Assembly: GCA_020353195.1 (NCBI GenBank)
Contig: CP070691.1
Location: 3,329,199-3,374,951 of the forward strand
Direction of reading: 5' to 3'
DNA from: Phycisphaerales bacterium
Lineage (GTDB): Bacteria; Planctomycetota; Phycisphaerae; UBA1845
Length of the DNA: 45,753 nucleotides
The notes below the pieces were generated by a model, which was given only the letters and a program-made list of their open reading frames with translations, had not been told where the DNA came from and did not search any database. The stretch's first letter is position 1. Each line of letters starts with the position of its first letter. A program made the translations under genes and the position numbers. Shown here in pieces: positions 44,255 to 45,753 of the stretch.

Positions 44255-44412
44255 TTGCGATGCGGGTGCAACTTCCGCCGGGGCACGCCGGCGGCAGTTC
44301 CTGGCAACCCGCGTCTCTTGGGTTGGCGGCGGTTCCGCGGGCAAGGCATGGCGCCTGTCCAACGTCCATCGTCGGTCAATGGCAAATCGAAAAGGCGCAT
44401 CGGAGCATCCAG

Positions 44413-44709
44413 ATGCTACTTGCCAAGGTCGTGGGCACGGTCGTTTCATCGAAGAAAGAGCAAAGCATGGAAGGCCTCCGCTTCATGCTGGTGCAGCCGG
44501 TCGACGTGGACGCAGAGCCCACGGGCCCCCACGTCGTCGCCGTGGATGCGGTGGGCGCCGGTCATGGCGAATACATCCTCTACGCCACCGGGAGCTCGGC
44601 ACGCCAGACTTGCGTGACCGACAAACGTCCCTGCGACGCCGTCATCATGGCCATCGTGGACAATTGGGAGGTCGCCGGTGAGATTCGATACCGCAAGGGC
44701 GACGAGTAA
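44413..44709 (+). CDS. Microcompartment pentameric vertex protein (BMC-P, EutN/CcmL family)
   Basis: 98 residues, the usual length. It starts [21 protein letters not shown] and continues RFMLVQPVD, then [23 protein letters not shown] and [12 protein letters not shown], as in EutN/CcmL proteins. These form pentamers that cap the vertices and close the shell. The ATG at 44413 is chosen because the family always begins at this M-x-x-A-x-V-x-G segment; the frame is open back to 44260 but that part is not family-like. About 158 bases lie between it and the BMC-H gene, without a recognised feature. Confidence 0.95.
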   Translation: MLLAKVVGTVVSSKKEQSMEGLRFMLVQPVDVDAEPTGPHVVAVDAVGAGHGEYILYATGSSARQTCVTDKRPCDAVIMAIVDNWEVAGEIRYRKGDE

Positions 44710-44767
44710 TCCCGCCGTCGCGCGCGACCGGCGCATCCGCGCAGCAGCACCGACCAGGAGCATTCTC

Positions 44768-45753
44768 GTGTCTCGGCTGACCGATCAACGTGTGGATCAG
44801 ATCGCCCACCGAGTCATCCAGCAACTCGCGTCGGGATCCACGCTTTCGGCGACCACGCTCCCCCCTGCGGCCGCGGGCTCCCAAACCGTGACGCCGCCGG
44901 CGACGCCGGGTGTGTTTGATGATCTCGACGCCGCCGTGAAAGCCGCTCAGCAGGCTTTCCAGGCGCTGGACACGATGAGCCTGGCGCTTCGCGACAAGAT
45001 CATCACCAGCATCCGTGAGGTGATGCTGGTGAATGCGGAGCTCCTCGGCCGTCAGGCCCAGGCGGAAACCGGCCTCGGACGCTGGGAAGACAAGGCCGTC
45101 AAGAACCGTCTGGTCGCCACCAAGACTCCCGGGACTGAAGACCTGGTTCCGCATGCCAGCAGCGGGGATCGCGGCCTGACGCTCACGGAACGGGCTCCCT
45201 TCGGTGTTGTCGCAGCCATCACCCCCAGCACGAACCCAACCTCCACCATCATCTGCAACACGATCGGCATGATCGCCGCCGGAAACGCGGTCGTCTTCAA
45301 CGTGCACCCGGCGGCCAAGCGCGTCTCCATCCACAACGTCGCGCTCATCAACGAGGCGATCATGCGCGCCGGCGGGCCCGCCAACCTCGTCACCACTCTC
45401 ACCGAGCCAACGGTTGAGTCCGCGCAGAGACTCATGAAGCACCCGGGGGTCCGGCTGCTGGTCGTCACCGGCGGCCCCGGCGTCGTCGAGGCCGCCATGC
45501 AGAGCGGCAAGCGTGCGATCTGTGCCGGCCCCGGCAACCCGCCAGTGGTGGTTGACGAGACCGCCGACATCGCCCGGGCCGCCCGGGACATCGTTCGCGG
45601 CGCCTCCTTTGACAACAACATCATCTGCGTCGACGAGAAGGAGACCTTTGTAGTCGGCGCCGTGGCCGACGACCTCCTCAAAGCCATGAAGCTGCACGGC
45701 GCCGTCATCCTCGACGACGCCGAGGTCAAGCGGCTTGAGAACGTCATCTTCAA
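44768..45753 (+). CDS. CoA-acylating aldehyde dehydrogenase (PduP/EutE type), cut at window end
   Basis: The first 328 codons are present; the gene runs off the right edge. GTG 44768 is preceded by AGGAG seven bases upstream. Residues 3-22 (LTDQRVDQIAHRVIQQLAS) form an amphipathic helix followed by an Ala/Thr/Pro-rich linker, a classical encapsulation peptide. The dehydrogenase part shows APFGVVAAITPSTNPTSTI, FNVHPAAKR, VTGGPGVVEAAM, CAGPGNPPVVVD and the catalytic Cys at about residue 287 in FDNNIICVDEKE. It turns an aldehyde, here probably acetaldehyde from DeoC, into acyl-CoA with NAD+ inside the shell. This is the signature enzyme of catabolic microcompartments. Confidence 0.96.
   Translation, partial: MSRLTDQRVDQIAHRVIQQLASGSTLSATTLPPAAAGSQTVTPPATPGVFDDLDAAVKAAQQAFQALDTMSLALRDKIITSIREVMLVNAELLGRQAQAETGLGRWEDKAVKNRLVATKTPGTEDLVPHASSGDRGLTLTERAPFGVVAAITPSTNPTSTIICNTIGMIAAGNAVVFNVHPAAKRVSIHNVALINEAIMRAGGPANLVTTLTEPTVESAQRLMKHPGVRLLVVTGGPGVVEAAMQSGKRAICAGPGNPPVVVDETADIARAARDIVRGASFDNNIICVDEKETFVVGAVADDLLKAMKLHGAVILDDAEVKRLENVIF

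Noticed and set aside
44645..45697. Long minus-strand open frame opposite the aldehyde dehydrogenase
   Set aside because: It is a shadow of the plus-strand gene, which has full family similarity; the minus frame has no motif.
1..45753. CRISPR arrays, insertion sequences, rRNA operons
   Set aside because: No regular repeat-spacer pattern, no transposase-like protein with flanking inverted repeats, and no rRNA-like segment was found on either strand.

Overview
The window is a GC-rich bacterial chromosomal segment, most likely from a planctomycete of the Phycisphaerae or a close relative. This rests on several things seen together: a secreted protein with a C-terminal dockerin-like tail of the GDGDGDLDVDLGDF / FQRCF style, a CAAX-protease-related protein of the exosortase-linked type, duplicated DUF6599 proteins, PilZ and HD-GYP signalling proteins, and a bacterial microcompartment (BMC) operon under a LacI regulator. 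Many genes lack a good Shine-Dalgarno, which also fits. No insertion sequence, prophage, CRISPR array or rRNA was seen.

Layout. 1-1517 has no convincing gene but carries two near-perfect parS sites (282-297, 514-529) and a six-copy, about 20-bp phased repeat array (959-1077), so the window may lie in the origin-proximal domain. 1518-3170 (minus) is glutamine-dependent NAD synthetase. 4025-12763 (plus) is a run of an O-antigen-ligase-like membrane protein with a TPR-like tail, a duplicated DUF6599 protein, a Tat-exported DUF362 protein, a membrane polyferredoxin and a Tat-exported aldo/keto reductase; a strong terminator follows. 12869-16469 is an amino-sugar block: nagB divergent from a ROK regulator, then a GlmU-like nucleotidyltransferase/acyltransferase. 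A small lipoprotein follows, then a DUF47-PiT phosphate uptake pair (minus), an Ig-like membrane protein, an OPA-family MFS transporter and a PilZ protein.

23792-26753 (plus) encodes a lipoprotein metalloprotease, a CPBP membrane protease and a VanX-type dipeptidase. 27072-31212 is a tightly overlapping signalling operon: PilZ-histidine kinase-receiver hybrid, single-domain receiver, and GAF/HD-GYP phosphodiesterase. 31506-33067 holds a UroD-like protein and a C_GCAxxG_C_C protein. On the minus strand come a MobA-like nucleotidyltransferase, a secreted phosphodiester-glycosidase-family protein and tRNA-Lys(TTT). 36283-39374 is a second two-component system: PAS-PAS-PAS-kinase-receiver plus NarL-type regulator.

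The right end (39606 to beyond 45753) is the most interesting part. A LacI regulator with its own tandem operators is divergent from a BMC operon that has a good sigma-70 promoter next to a 16-bp perfect palindrome. The operon encodes a degenerate tyrosine recombinase, an in-frame RpiB-DeoC fusion with an encapsulation-peptide-like helix and an internal ribosome binding site at the junction, a tandem-domain shell protein (BMC-T), a BMC-H, a BMC-P pentamer protein, and a PduP/EutE-type acylating aldehyde dehydrogenase cut by the window edge. Inferred chemistry: a (deoxy)pentose phosphate is cleaved by DeoC to glyceraldehyde-3-phosphate and acetaldehyde inside a protein shell, and the aldehyde is oxidised to acetyl-CoA. 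This resembles what I recall as the 'sugar-phosphate-utilising' class of BMC loci rather than the classical planctomycete fucose/rhamnose type. The rest of the operon (phosphotransacylase, further shell proteins) would lie to the right of the window.
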